DNA from: Alphaproteobacteria bacterium
Lineage (GTDB): Bacteria; Pseudomonadota; Alphaproteobacteria; GCA-2746255
DNA: 38,365 bases
Assembly: GCA_021776275.1 (NCBI GenBank)
Contig: JAJFGH010000097.1
Span: forward strand, 1-38,365
Direction: 5' to 3'
Shown: positions 15,910 to 23,744 of the stretch, piece by piece
How the letters are laid out: each line of letters opens with the position of its first letter
Position numbering within the stretch: the stretch's first letter is position 1
The notes under the pieces: model-generated
Databases searched by the model: none
What the model was told of the DNA's origin: nothing
The model's input: only the letters and a program-made list of their open reading frames with translations
Program-made: the position numbers and the translations under genes

Positions 15910-17709
15910 CTACGGCAATGCGAAGATGAAAAGCATGCCGCCTGGCTTTATCTTTTCCAGCCCCTTGGTGCCATCGACGAACCATTTCGGCCAGGCGCCG
16001 CCCAGACCAACGGCCAGCGCCACATATTGCTTTCCGTCCACCTCATAGGTGACCGGAGGCGCGTTGATGCCGGCCCCGGTTTCGAAACGCCACAGCTCGT
16101 CGAGCGATTTCCCGTCCAGCGCCACCAGGGCCCCTTCCGGATAGCCGACAAAGACCAAATCGCCGGCCGTCGCCAGAACGCCGCCCAGCATCGGATAGAC
16201 GGTTTCCTGCTTGGCGGCGACCTTGCCGGTCGTCACGTCAACCGCCGTCACGCTGCCGGTAATCGGCTGAAACTGCTTCGGCCCGCCGCCGGTGAACCAT
16301 TCCCGATATTTATGGCTGCCCGGCTCGACCGGCTGGTTGTCGATCTGGTTGCAGCTTTCGATCACCGGAATGTAGACGAGCTTGCGCTCCGGGTTGTAGG
16401 CCATCGGCGGCCAGTTCTTGCCGCCCATATTGCCGGGGCAGGTGCGGCCCGTCTTGTCTTCGCGGGTCGGCGCCGTGCCGGGTTCGTATTTCTGAACATC
16501 CGCATTCGGATCGTAAGAGTTCGGCCGGCCCGTCTTGGGGTCCAGCCCCTTCGTCCAGGTTACCTTTTTGACGAACTGGGTCGCCCACTGGAATTTTCCG
16601 GACTGGCGGTCGAAGGCATAGAGATAGCCGTTGCGATTGGCATGGAGCGCAAGCTTTTTCGCGCCATCCCCTTCCTCAAGATCGACGAGGATATGCTCGG
16701 AAACCGAATCGTAATCATAGGGATCGTTCGGCGTGTATTGGAAATGCCATTTGATTTCGCCGGTCGTCGCATCCAGCGCCAGCACGCTGTTCGTATAAAG
16801 ATTGTCGCCGGGACGATAGGCGTTGTCCCAATCGGGGCTTGGATTGCCGACACCCCAATAGAGGAGGTTCAACTCGGCATCATAGGAACCCGTCACCCAG
16901 GTCGGCCCGCCGCCAGTTTTCCACGCTTCGTGGCTGTCCTTCCAGGTCTCGTGGCCGGGCTCGCCCGGCGCCGGCACCGTATAGGTGCGCCACATTTCCT
17001 TGCCGGTCATCAGGTCCGTCGCCGCCAGCCAGCCGCGAATTCCATATTCGCCCCCGGCAACCCCGGTGATGGCCATGTTCTTGACGATCAAAGGCGCCGC
17101 CGTAATCGTTTCGGATTTGTCGGGATCGGCAATCGTCCGCTCCCAGAGAAGTTCGCCGGTTTTCTTGTCGAGAACCAGCAGACGGCCATCGAGAACGTGG
17201 GAAACCACCTTGTCTTTCCAAAGGGCAACGCCGCGATTGTTCACCCCGCAACAGGTGACGTTGCCGGCCCAGTCGCGATCGATTTCCGGGTCGTATTGCC
17301 AAACGAGTTTCGGCTGGCCTTTGCGAACGTCGTATTTGTAGACGGTCCCCCAACCGTCGGGGATATACAAATAGCCGTCTTCGACGATGGGCGTCGCCTC
17401 ATGGCCGCCATGGGGCCAGATGCCGCCCGCCTCGACGCCGCCAAGGACTATCGTGCCGGTAACCTGCAATTTTTTAATGTTCTTGCGGTTGATGTCGTCC
17501 AGACGGGAGAAACGATGGGCGCCGTAATTGCCGTGATGGGTGATCCAGTTTTCCGGCTCCCGATAGGCGTTCATGAGCCGTTCGTTGGTTACCTGTGCGC
17601 TGGCATCGTTCCGCTGACCGCTCTCGACGAAGAGGGCGAGCGCCAAAAGAACGCCGCCGACGCCCACCAGAATCCAGGGCCATTTCTTTGCGCTTGTCTC
17701 CAATTTCAT
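15910..17709 (-). CDS. PQQ-dependent alcohol dehydrogenase (methanol/ethanol family, lanthanide-type active site)
   Basis: A 599-aa periplasmic quinoprotein: N-terminal signal/anchor ('WPWILVGVGGVLLALALFV') followed by an eight-bladed propeller with repeated W-motifs. 'NVTCCGVNN' supplies the vicinal Cys153-Cys154 pair that stacks on PQQ. In the metal site the catalytic Asp is followed two residues later by a second Asp: 'NDPYDYDSVSE' (Asp332-Tyr-Asp334). In calcium enzymes such as MxaF the second position is usually Ala (or Ser); in lanthanide enzymes such as XoxF it is Asp. The predicted metal is therefore a light lanthanide. I choose the ATG at 17709 because GGGGAGG lies 6-7 nt upstream of it; the track ATG at 17724 overlaps that site. 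The substrate (methanol, ethanol or another alcohol) is uncertain. Confidence 0.92.
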   Translation of the reverse strand: MKLETSAKKWPWILVGVGGVLLALALFVESGQRNDASAQVTNERLMNAYREPENWITHHGNYGAHRFSRLDDINRKNIKKLQVTGTIVLGGVEAGGIWPHGGHEATPIVEDGYLYIPDGWGTVYKYDVRKGQPKLVWQYDPEIDRDWAGNVTCCGVNNRGVALWKDKVVSHVLDGRLLVLDKKTGELLWERTIADPDKSETITAAPLIVKNMAITGVAGGEYGIRGWLAATDLMTGKEMWRTYTVPAPGEPGHETWKDSHEAWKTGGGPTWVTGSYDAELNLLYWGVGNPSPDWDNAYRPGDNLYTNSVLALDATTGEIKWHFQYTPNDPYDYDSVSEHILVDLEEGDGAKKLALHANRNGYLYAFDRQSGKFQWATQFVKKVTWTKGLDPKTGRPNSYDPNADVQKYEPGTAPTREDKTGRTCPGNMGGKNWPPMAYNPERKLVYIPVIESCNQIDNQPVEPGSHKYREWFTGGGPKQFQPITGSVTAVDVTTGKVAAKQETVYPMLGGVLATAGDLVFVGYPEGALVALDGKSLDELWRFETGAGINAPPVTYEVDGKQYVALAVGLGGAWPKWFVDGTKGLEKIKPGGMLFIFALP

Positions 17710-17984
17710 GGAGGACCTCCCCATCCTAACTGTGTTTTTTTGCCCCCGGCCGGGCCGGTCTTTGTCTTTGGGTTCTCATGATGCCGCCTTCTCGATGAAC
17801 TGCCAAGCTCCTTTTCCGGGCTGGAAAATCGTTGCGTTTCCGCGATTTTTTTCAGACCTGGCCTGGCCCAAACGGCGCAATTTTCGGTTGATGCGGGAGG
17901 GGTGCTGCCCCACACTCCCCTGGCTTCGCCGGGCCTTTTAAGCCGCGCCAGGCAGAAAAAATAGACGTTCAAACGAGGAACCCC

Positions 17985-19787
17985 ATGAACCGACAGCAGC
18001 GCCGACAGCAGGCCCGCCAATCGCGGCAAAAGGAAAGCCAGCCCCAGGGCGGCGACGGCTTTTCGGACCAGCGCCTGGACGACGCGCTTCGCCTGCATCA
18101 GCGCGGCGAGTTGGAGCGGGCGGAGGCGATTTACCGAAACGTGCTGCGCCAGCAGCCGGATCATCCGGACGCGCTGCATCTTCTTGGCGTTCTCCGTCAC
18201 CAGCGCGGCGCCAGCGAGGAAGCCCTTGGCCATATCGAACGCTCCCTTGCGGCGAAACCGAAATCGCCGGACGCCACCTACAACCTTGCCGACGTCCTGC
18301 TTTCCCTGGGAAGAACGGCGGAAGCCATTCAGCATTTTCAGAGCGCCCTTTCGCTGCGCGCCGATTTTCCCGAAGCGCAGATCAGCCTGGGCGTTGCCTA
18401 CCGCGCCGCTGGCGACATGGAAAAGGCTCTCGACCAGCTTCGCGAAGCGGCGGCAAAACATCCGGATTATGCCGAAGCCCATTACAACCTTGGCGATACG
18501 CTGCGCATTCAGAACGATTTTACCGGTGCCAAGGCCGCCTTTGAAAAGGCACTGGAAGTTCGCGCCGATTTTTCCGAGGCCGAAAACAACCTCGCCACCA
18601 TCTTGCGAAACGAAGGCGACATCGAAGGCGCCGCCCGGCATATCGAAAACGCGCTTCGCATCAACCCCGACTTCGCCGAGGCCCACAACAACCTTGGCAA
18701 TATCCGAAAGTCGGAAGGCGCCATCGAGGACGCAATCCCGCATTTTGAACAAGCGGTTCGTTTGCGCCCCGATTTTACCGAAGCCCATTACAATCTGGGC
18801 AATGCCTATCTGGCGACGGGCCGGGTCGACGCGTCCGCCGATGCCTTCAAGAAGGCGCTTGTTCTAAACCCGGATCTTGAAAACGCGCGCGGCGGCCTTT
18901 CCGAGGCCCAGCAACGCCAGGTGCCGCGCTGGCATTTTGCCATGATGAACGACCGCGCCCGCAACGAGGCGTACGATCAGGCCATTCGGAAAAGCGTGAC
19001 GGAAAATGCCACCGTTCTAGACATCGGCGCGGGCGGCGGCCTGCTTTCGATGATGGCCGCGCGCGCCGGCGCAAAGCATGTCTATGGGTGCGAAACCGTA
19101 ACGCCGATCGCAGACATGGCCACCCGCATCGCCGCCGAAAACGGCCTGGCCGAGCGCATCACCATCCTGCCAAAACATTCCTACAGCCTGAAAATGGGCG
19201 AGGATTTGCCCGAGCCCGCCGATCTGCTGGTGACGGAATTGTTAAACGCCGGTTTTCTTGGCGAGGGAATCTTGCAGGTGATCCAGCATGCGCGTGCGAA
19301 TTTGTTGAAGCCCGACGCAAAGATCGTCCCGAGGGGCGGCACGGTTTATGCCATGTTGATCGAAAGCGCAGAATTGGTTGAAGAAGACCGGGTCAACGAC
19401 GCCGCCGGATTCAACGTGCGCCCCTTCAACGAATTCGCAAGCGCCGAATATCTGACAAAGCGCCTGAACGCCTACCCCCACAAAATTCTTTCCGACTCGG
19501 CGGAAGTCTTTTCCTTCGACTTTCTGGACGCCCGGCCAATGCCCGAAACGAAGGAAATTTTGGTCCCGGTCACCGCCGACGGGCTTTGCCACGGGGTGTT
19601 GTTATGGTTCCGGCTGAACCTGACGGACGAAATTTCCCTGGAAACGAAGCCGCGCGCCGAAGACACCCATTGGCACCAGGCAATTTATCTCGAAGAAACG
19701 CCAAGGCCGTTGCACAAAGGCGAGAACGCCCGCCTTTCGGCGAGCCATGACTGCCGTTACATCTCGTTGAAACTGGCATCTGACTAA
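17985..19787 (+). CDS. TPR-repeat protein fused to a PRMT-like protein arginine methyltransferase domain
   Basis: A 600-aa cytoplasmic protein. A Gln/Arg-rich start (residues 1-25) leads into about eight tetratricopeptide repeats (about 30-310, e.g. 'AEAHYNLGDTLRIQ', 'AEAHNNLGNIRKSEG') and then a class I methyltransferase (about 315-600). The methyltransferase carries PRMT features: an N-terminal helix 'DRARNEAYDQAIRK', motif I 'VLDIGAGGGLLSMMAARAGA' (from Val344), the double-E loop 'TELLNAGFLGEGI' with Glu418 and Glu427 nine residues apart as in PRMT1, and 'THWHQ' (Thr561-Trp563), equivalent to the THW loop. It resembles the PRMT7/PRMT9 branch of eukaryotes; PRMT9 also has N-terminal TPRs. 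Arginine methylation activity is inferred. It converges on the HprK-related kinase gene 18 bp away. Confidence 0.82.
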   Translation: MNRQQRRQQARQSRQKESQPQGGDGFSDQRLDDALRLHQRGELERAEAIYRNVLRQQPDHPDALHLLGVLRHQRGASEEALGHIERSLAAKPKSPDATYNLADVLLSLGRTAEAIQHFQSALSLRADFPEAQISLGVAYRAAGDMEKALDQLREAAAKHPDYAEAHYNLGDTLRIQNDFTGAKAAFEKALEVRADFSEAENNLATILRNEGDIEGAARHIENALRINPDFAEAHNNLGNIRKSEGAIEDAIPHFEQAVRLRPDFTEAHYNLGNAYLATGRVDASADAFKKALVLNPDLENARGGLSEAQQRQVPRWHFAMMNDRARNEAYDQAIRKSVTENATVLDIGAGGGLLSMMAARAGAKHVYGCETVTPIADMATRIAAENGLAERITILPKHSYSLKMGEDLPEPADLLVTELLNAGFLGEGILQVIQHARANLLKPDAKIVPRGGTVYAMLIESAELVEEDRVNDAAGFNVRPFNEFASAEYLTKRLNAYPHKILSDSAEVFSFDFLDARPMPETKEILVPVTADGLCHGVLLWFRLNLTDEISLETKPRAEDTHWHQAIYLEETPRPLHKGENARLSASHDCRYISLKLASD

Positions 19788-19805
19788 CGGCGGACCGCCG
19801 CCACC

Positions 19806-20636
19806 TCAGACAATGTCGCGCAAGCGCGCAAGCGCGTCTTCGCAAGTGGCATAGCGAAGGCGATAGCACGTGCCCGCTTTTGCGATCTGCAAAAGCCGGC
19901 TTACCTTTGCTTCCGCATCGATGCTTTGGGTAAAATTTCGCCGCATCAAATCGCGCAGCACGTCGCTTTTACCGATCGGCTCAAGGGAAGCAGCGCCGCG
20001 CTCGACGCGCTCGGGCAGCACGATTGCCGCAATCGGCGCCGTCGCGCCAAAACGGGCCATCTCGCCGGGCCGGAGCCCGACAAATTTTCCGTAACCATTG
20101 CCAAGCACGTCGCGATCATCGAGAAAGGCGCGAAAGCCCGCCGTCACATTCGCGGGCAATGGCAGGCGGAGTCTGGGCGCCACGCCCAAGGAAACACCAA
20201 GCCCCGCATCGTCTTGAATGGCCAGCACATCGTCGGTGAAAAGAAGCGCGCCCGCCGCCGCGCCATGAACCGCCAGGGTGCTTTTTCCCGCCTTGCCGCT
20301 GGCCGGAAAGACGAAAAGGCCGTCTCCCATTTTCAGCGCCGCCGCATGAATACAGAGCAGCTCGGGATTGGCGGCAATGAAGGCGGTGTAAAGCTCGGCG
20401 AAAAAACCCGCGATGGCCTCGTAGCGATCCACATAATCATGGGACGTAAAATGATGGACACGGGTTTCGACGCGGTACCCTGTCTGGGTCCGCGCAAGGG
20501 TCAGGACCGAATCCGGCGCTGCCGTCTCCAAAATTGCGTGGGGCCAGGTTGAAATTGGCGGGCACAGAAAGGGAAGAAGCGGATCGCACCCTAAAATGGA
20601 AACGGGCGCGGGCACCCCTTCAAAGCGAAACAGCAT
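19806..20636 (-). CDS. HprK-related serine kinase-like protein
   Basis: A 276-aa protein of the HPr-kinase superfamily but outside the true HprK family. 'LLCIHAAAL' (conserved His before the P-loop), the Walker A variant 'FPASGKAGKSTLAV' (Lys118, Ser119) and 'LLFTDDVLAI' (Asp135/Asp136) match HprK catalytic elements. The HPr-binding signature of bona fide HprK is not evident. Relatives occur beside surface-polysaccharide genes and in lasso-peptide clusters, where they phosphorylate small peptides. Here the gene follows the Gly-Pro-Ser repeat protein gene by 41 bp on the same strand, making that Ser-rich protein a candidate substrate. The genome's ordinary hprK is present separately at 6.8 kb. 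No PqqD-like partner is visible nearby. Confidence 0.75.
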   Translation of the reverse strand: MLFRFEGVPAPVSILGCDPLLPFLCPPISTWPHAILETAAPDSVLTLARTQTGYRVETRVHHFTSHDYVDRYEAIAGFFAELYTAFIAANPELLCIHAAALKMGDGLFVFPASGKAGKSTLAVHGAAAGALLFTDDVLAIQDDAGLGVSLGVAPRLRLPLPANVTAGFRAFLDDRDVLGNGYGKFVGLRPGEMARFGATAPIAAIVLPERVERGAASLEPIGKSDVLRDLMRRNFTQSIDAEAKVSRLLQIAKAGTCYRLRYATCEDALARLRDIV

Positions 20637-20677
20637 GATGGGTCAAAACCAGAGCGCGCCGACGATGGAAAACGCGA

Positions 20678-20959
20678 TCAGCTTGGCCGCGATGGCCTGC
20701 TTGGGCCGGAGGGCCCGCTTGGGCCACTCGGTCCACTCGGGCCGGAGGGCCCGCTTGGACGGGAGGGCCGCGTCGGCCCGCTTGGGCAGGGGCCGCCTTT
20801 GCCTTTGCCCTTGCCGCAGGGAGAAGGCTTGATCTTCGCCATGGCGCTGCCATCAAGATGCAGCAGCACCGGCGCCGTATATGCGATGGCCGCGCCAATT
20901 CCAAGACGGGTCAGCGCCTTGCGGCGGTTTACGATTTTTTCTTTCGAGATTTGGCCCAT
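20678..20959 (-). CDS. Small secreted protein with a Tat-like signal and Gly-Pro-Ser collagen-like tail
   Basis: A 93-aa protein. A twin-arginine-like leader ('NRRKALTRLGIGAA' then a hydrophobic stretch) ends at a likely signal-peptidase site near 'GSAMA' (residue 41). A Lys/Gly segment with two cysteines follows (Cys48, Cys58), then a tail of Gly-Pro-Ser triplets flanked by Arg-Pro-Ser units, ending at Ser93. The repeat codons vary synonymously (GGG/GGC/GGA, CCC/CCG/CCA, TCC/AGC/AGT), so the peptide pattern seems maintained. A 20-bp stretch recurs with a 36-bp period. I use ATG at 20959; the track begins at an upstream TTG. I know no named family. It could be a structural surface protein or a modified precursor peptide. 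Confidence 0.7.
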   Translation of the reverse strand: MGQISKEKIVNRRKALTRLGIGAAIAYTAPVLLHLDGSAMAKIKPSPCGKGKGKGGPCPSGPTRPSRPSGPSGPSGPSGPSGPSGPSRPSRPS

Positions 20960-21080
20960 CTTCAATCTATCCCTTGTCCGAACCCGGCCTGCTTACGAAA
21001 GGTGGCGCCGGCCCGGCCTTTTTTCAAGGCCCCTAAAGCATAGGCCGTTTCGGGCATGAAGAAAAGTTTTGCCGCGAAAT

Positions 21081-21093
21081 TTGGATTTTCCAA
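21081..21093. promoter_or_regulatory. Small inverted repeat upstream of the Gly-Pro-Ser protein gene
   Basis: TTGGATTTTCCAA is a perfect palindrome with 5-bp arms in the 161-bp gap between the TPR-methyltransferase gene and the Gly-Pro-Ser gene. The gap is A+T-rich and is the most likely site for a separate promoter. Weak evidence. Confidence 0.2.
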
Positions 21094-21120
21094 CAGGAAT
21101 ATCAAATGGTTAAGTAGATA

Positions 21121-22245
21121 TTACGGCGCCGCCTTCACCAGCGCGTAGACCAGCTCGATGACCGGCGCGCCATATTCGCGCCGCAGTACCTCCTCCCCCG
21201 CCGCCGCGATCGAAAGACGATCCTGGATCACGCCGGGCAGGTAATCCGGATGGTGCGCGTACCGGCCGGACGCCTGCAAGGCAAAGCCGGGCGCCTGCCC
21301 CTTTTCAAGGCTTAGCAGAAAAAATCCGCCCGGCCGCAGCGCATCGGTCGCCGCCGCCATCACGGGCGCGAGGTCGCCTATATAGACGAGGGAATCGCAA
21401 GCGATCATAAGGTCGAAGCATCCGGCCGGCATGCCGGCCAGAAAGGCCGTCGCCTCGGCGAGGTGCAGTTGCTCATAAACGGCGAGCGCTTTTGCCTGCG
21501 CAAGCATTTTCGGCGAAAGGTCTACGCCCGCCAGGCTTTTGGCAAGCCCTCGAAATTTTTTTCCGGCCAGGCCCGTGCCGCAACCGATATCGAGAATGTC
21601 AAAACGGGTTTTCCGCTTGCCGATCGCACGCTTGGCATAATCGAAGAGAACGTCCGGCCCGCAATAATCCAGGTCTTTGCAAAGATGCGTGTCAAAGGTG
21701 CCGGCATAATTGTCGAAATAATGCTTCACATAGGCTTCCGGTGCGCGCGACGGGGCGTCGGCGCCGCCAAGGGCGGCGATCATGTAGCGCGCATCGCCGT
21801 CCCGCGGATCAAGCTCCAGACAGCGGCGGTAACAGCGCAGCACATCTTCCGGACGCTTTAGGTAACTGTAGCTTTCGCCAAGCCGCCAATGGGCCTTCCG
21901 GTAATCCGGCTGCAACGCGATCGCGCGCTCAAAGAAAGAGGCCGCGCGCCCATGCTCGCCCTCCGACGCCAGCGCCTTTCCAATCGCATAGGCGTTCTCC
22001 GCCTCCAGCGCCATCCGTTGACAATGGGTGGCGGACGCCCCTTCCCCGTCGCCTTCCGCCTCCAACAATGCTTCCAACCCCTCCAACGCGGCGAGGTGCT
22101 GGGGCATGGCCTGTAAAAGTTCGCGATAAAGGGCAATTGCCCGCTTCGGCCGGCCAGCTTTTCGGTGCTGTTCGGCAAGATGGTAGAGGCGCGTTGCCGC
22201 CGCGGTCGCCCCGCCCGCTTTTCCCGAGGTAGCCCTTGACGCCAT
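21121..22245 (-). CDS. TPR-containing class I SAM-dependent methyltransferase
   Basis: A 374-aa protein with N-terminal TPR-like repeats (about residues 15-165, e.g. 'RAIALYRELLQAMPQHLAAL', 'RKAHWRLGESYSYL') followed by a methyltransferase domain. Motif I is 'FDILDIGCGTGLAGKKF', motif II 'LAGVDLSPKMLAQAKA' and the post-motif 'FDLMIACDSLVYIGDL'. The layout resembles the group described as predicted TPR-methyltransferases (COG4976-like), with 'YFDNYAGTFDTHL' typical of it. The substrate is unknown. The track start (22341) overlaps hldE; ATG at 22245 is preferred, 19 bp after the hldE stop. It ends the galE-wecG-gmhA-hldE run and precedes the Gly-Pro-Ser/HprK-like pair. Confidence 0.85.
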   Translation of the reverse strand: MASRATSGKAGGATAAATRLYHLAEQHRKAGRPKRAIALYRELLQAMPQHLAALEGLEALLEAEGDGEGASATHCQRMALEAENAYAIGKALASEGEHGRAASFFERAIALQPDYRKAHWRLGESYSYLKRPEDVLRCYRRCLELDPRDGDARYMIAALGGADAPSRAPEAYVKHYFDNYAGTFDTHLCKDLDYCGPDVLFDYAKRAIGKRKTRFDILDIGCGTGLAGKKFRGLAKSLAGVDLSPKMLAQAKALAVYEQLHLAEATAFLAGMPAGCFDLMIACDSLVYIGDLAPVMAAATDALRPGGFFLLSLEKGQAPGFALQASGRYAHHPDYLPGVIQDRLSIAAAGEEVLRREYGAPVIELVYALVKAAP

Positions 22246-22264
22246 CGGCGCCCCCTCGCTTTTC

Positions 22265-23740
22265 CTATTTCGCGATCCGGGTGATGGTGGCGCTGGTGCT
22301 CTGACCGGGAACAATTTCGGCCAACAGAATTTGGCCGCCATAGCTTTTCACAAAATCCCCGCCGACCACTTCGTCCTCCCGGTAATCCGCCCCCTTTACC
22401 AGCACGTCCGGGCGAAGCGCCTTCAAAAGGCGCACGGGCGTGTCCTCCGTAAAGATGACGACGAGATCCACGTCGGCGATCGAGGCCAGCACCGTCGCCC
22501 GGGCCATTTCCGCCTGCACCGGCCGTTCGGGCCCTTTCAGGCGCGCAACCGAGGCGTCGCTGTTCAGGCCGATGATCAGCCGGTCGCACGCCGCTTTTGC
22601 CTGACGCAGCAGCGCGACGTGGCCCGGATGCAGCAAATCGAAACAGCCATTCGTAAAGCCGATGCGAAAGCCCTGCCGCCGCCAGCGCGCGACGGCGTCG
22701 TTCGCCTGTTCCAGTGAAACGCAGGCATCGGCGCTTTCAAGCAAATCGCGCTCGTGCAGCCCCGCGACAAGATCGTCCGGATGGACGACGGCGGTGCCCA
22801 CTTTTCCGACAACGATGCCGGCGGCAACGTTCGCAAGATAGGCCGCGTCTGAAATGGAGGCGCCGCCAGCAAGGGCGGTGGCAAGGGTGGCCAGCACCGT
22901 GTCGCCGGCTCCGGAAACGTCGAAGACTTCGCGCGCCCGCGCCGACAGATGCAGCGCCTCTTTTCCTTTCGTCACCAGCGTCATGCCAGCAGCGCTTCGC
23001 GTAACCAGAATGGCGTTCACGCCGACGGCTTTCAGTAATTTTTCCGCCGCCGCGACGATCTCTTCATCCGTTGCAACCGGCAACAAGGTCGCCTCGTGCA
23101 ATTCGCGCAAATTTGGCGTCAGCAGCGTTGCCCCACGGTAGCGGTCGTAGTCGAAACCCTTCGGATCGATGACAACCGGCACCTTCGCTTTTTTGGCCAG
23201 GTCAAGGATACGCTTTGCCATGTCTCCGACCAGAAGCCCTTTGCCGTAATCGGAAAGCAGCAAAACATCCGCCGCCTGAAGCGCCTCTTCGATACCACCG
23301 AGAAGTTTTCCGCGCGCCAAATCGCCAAGGGAAACCAACGTCTCGTGATCGGCCCGCAGAAGCTGCTGGCTTGCCGCGACAAAACGGTTCTTGATCGTCG
23401 TCCGGCGGCCTTCCTCGATGACGACGCCGTCATTGGCGGAACCCGATGCGTGGACAAGTTCGCGCAGCTCGTTTCCGGCCGCGTCGTTGCCGACGACCGA
23501 AAAGAAACGCACCTCTGCCCCATATGCCAAGAGATTGCGGAGCACGTTCCCGGCACCGCCAAGAACCGTCGTTTCGCGGCACACATGCAGCACCGGGATG
23601 GGCGCTTCCGGCGAGACGCGCTCGACATCGCCATAAACGAAGCGATCAAGCATGACGTCGCCAACGCAGACCACGCGGGCACCGCGAAAAGATTCCACTT
23701 CGGCTGCGAAGGCAGGCGCGTCACCCGTTTCCTTGCTCAT
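22265..23740 (-). CDS. hldE: Bifunctional heptose-7-phosphate kinase / heptose-1-phosphate adenylyltransferase
   Basis: HldE supplies ADP-heptose for the LPS inner core. The 491-aa protein has an N-terminal PfkB-type kinase ('VLGGAGNVLRNL', 'VFDVSGAGDTVLATLATAL', about residues 1-320) and a C-terminal cytidylyltransferase-fold domain ('GFTNGCFDLLHPGHVALLRQAK', about 350-491) ending in 'GQSTSATITRI'. Both active sites look complete. ATG at 23740 replaces the longer track start, which overlaps gmhA. It starts 4 bp after the gmhA stop. The intervening phosphatase gene gmhB is not in the window. Confidence 0.96.
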   Translation of the reverse strand: MSKETGDAPAFAAEVESFRGARVVCVGDVMLDRFVYGDVERVSPEAPIPVLHVCRETTVLGGAGNVLRNLLAYGAEVRFFSVVGNDAAGNELRELVHASGSANDGVVIEEGRRTTIKNRFVAASQQLLRADHETLVSLGDLARGKLLGGIEEALQAADVLLLSDYGKGLLVGDMAKRILDLAKKAKVPVVIDPKGFDYDRYRGATLLTPNLRELHEATLLPVATDEEIVAAAEKLLKAVGVNAILVTRSAAGMTLVTKGKEALHLSARAREVFDVSGAGDTVLATLATALAGGASISDAAYLANVAAGIVVGKVGTAVVHPDDLVAGLHERDLLESADACVSLEQANDAVARWRRQGFRIGFTNGCFDLLHPGHVALLRQAKAACDRLIIGLNSDASVARLKGPERPVQAEMARATVLASIADVDLVVIFTEDTPVRLLKALRPDVLVKGADYREDEVVGGDFVKSYGGQILLAEIVPGQSTSATITRIAK

Positions 23741-23744
23741 CTTC

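Noticed and set aside
15601-17781. Plus-strand 726-aa ORF opposite the PQQ dehydrogenase
   Set aside because: A GC-rich antisense shadow: His/Arg/Pro/Ala-rich with no motifs, while the minus-strand frame has a complete quinoprotein.
17706-18788. Minus-strand 360-aa ORF and other long frames opposite the TPR-PRMT gene
   Set aside because: Shadows of the TPR repeats, whose periodic codons keep other frames open; no family motifs.
19788-19805. GGCGGACCGCC hairpin between the convergent TPR-PRMT and kinase genes as a terminator
   Set aside because: Short stem and no T-run on either strand.
20678-20832. Gly-Pro-Ser repeat region as a CRISPR or DNA satellite
   Set aside because: Units are 9-bp codon triplets with synonymous variation, no spacers and one long open frame with a signal-like leader. 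It is a protein repeat.
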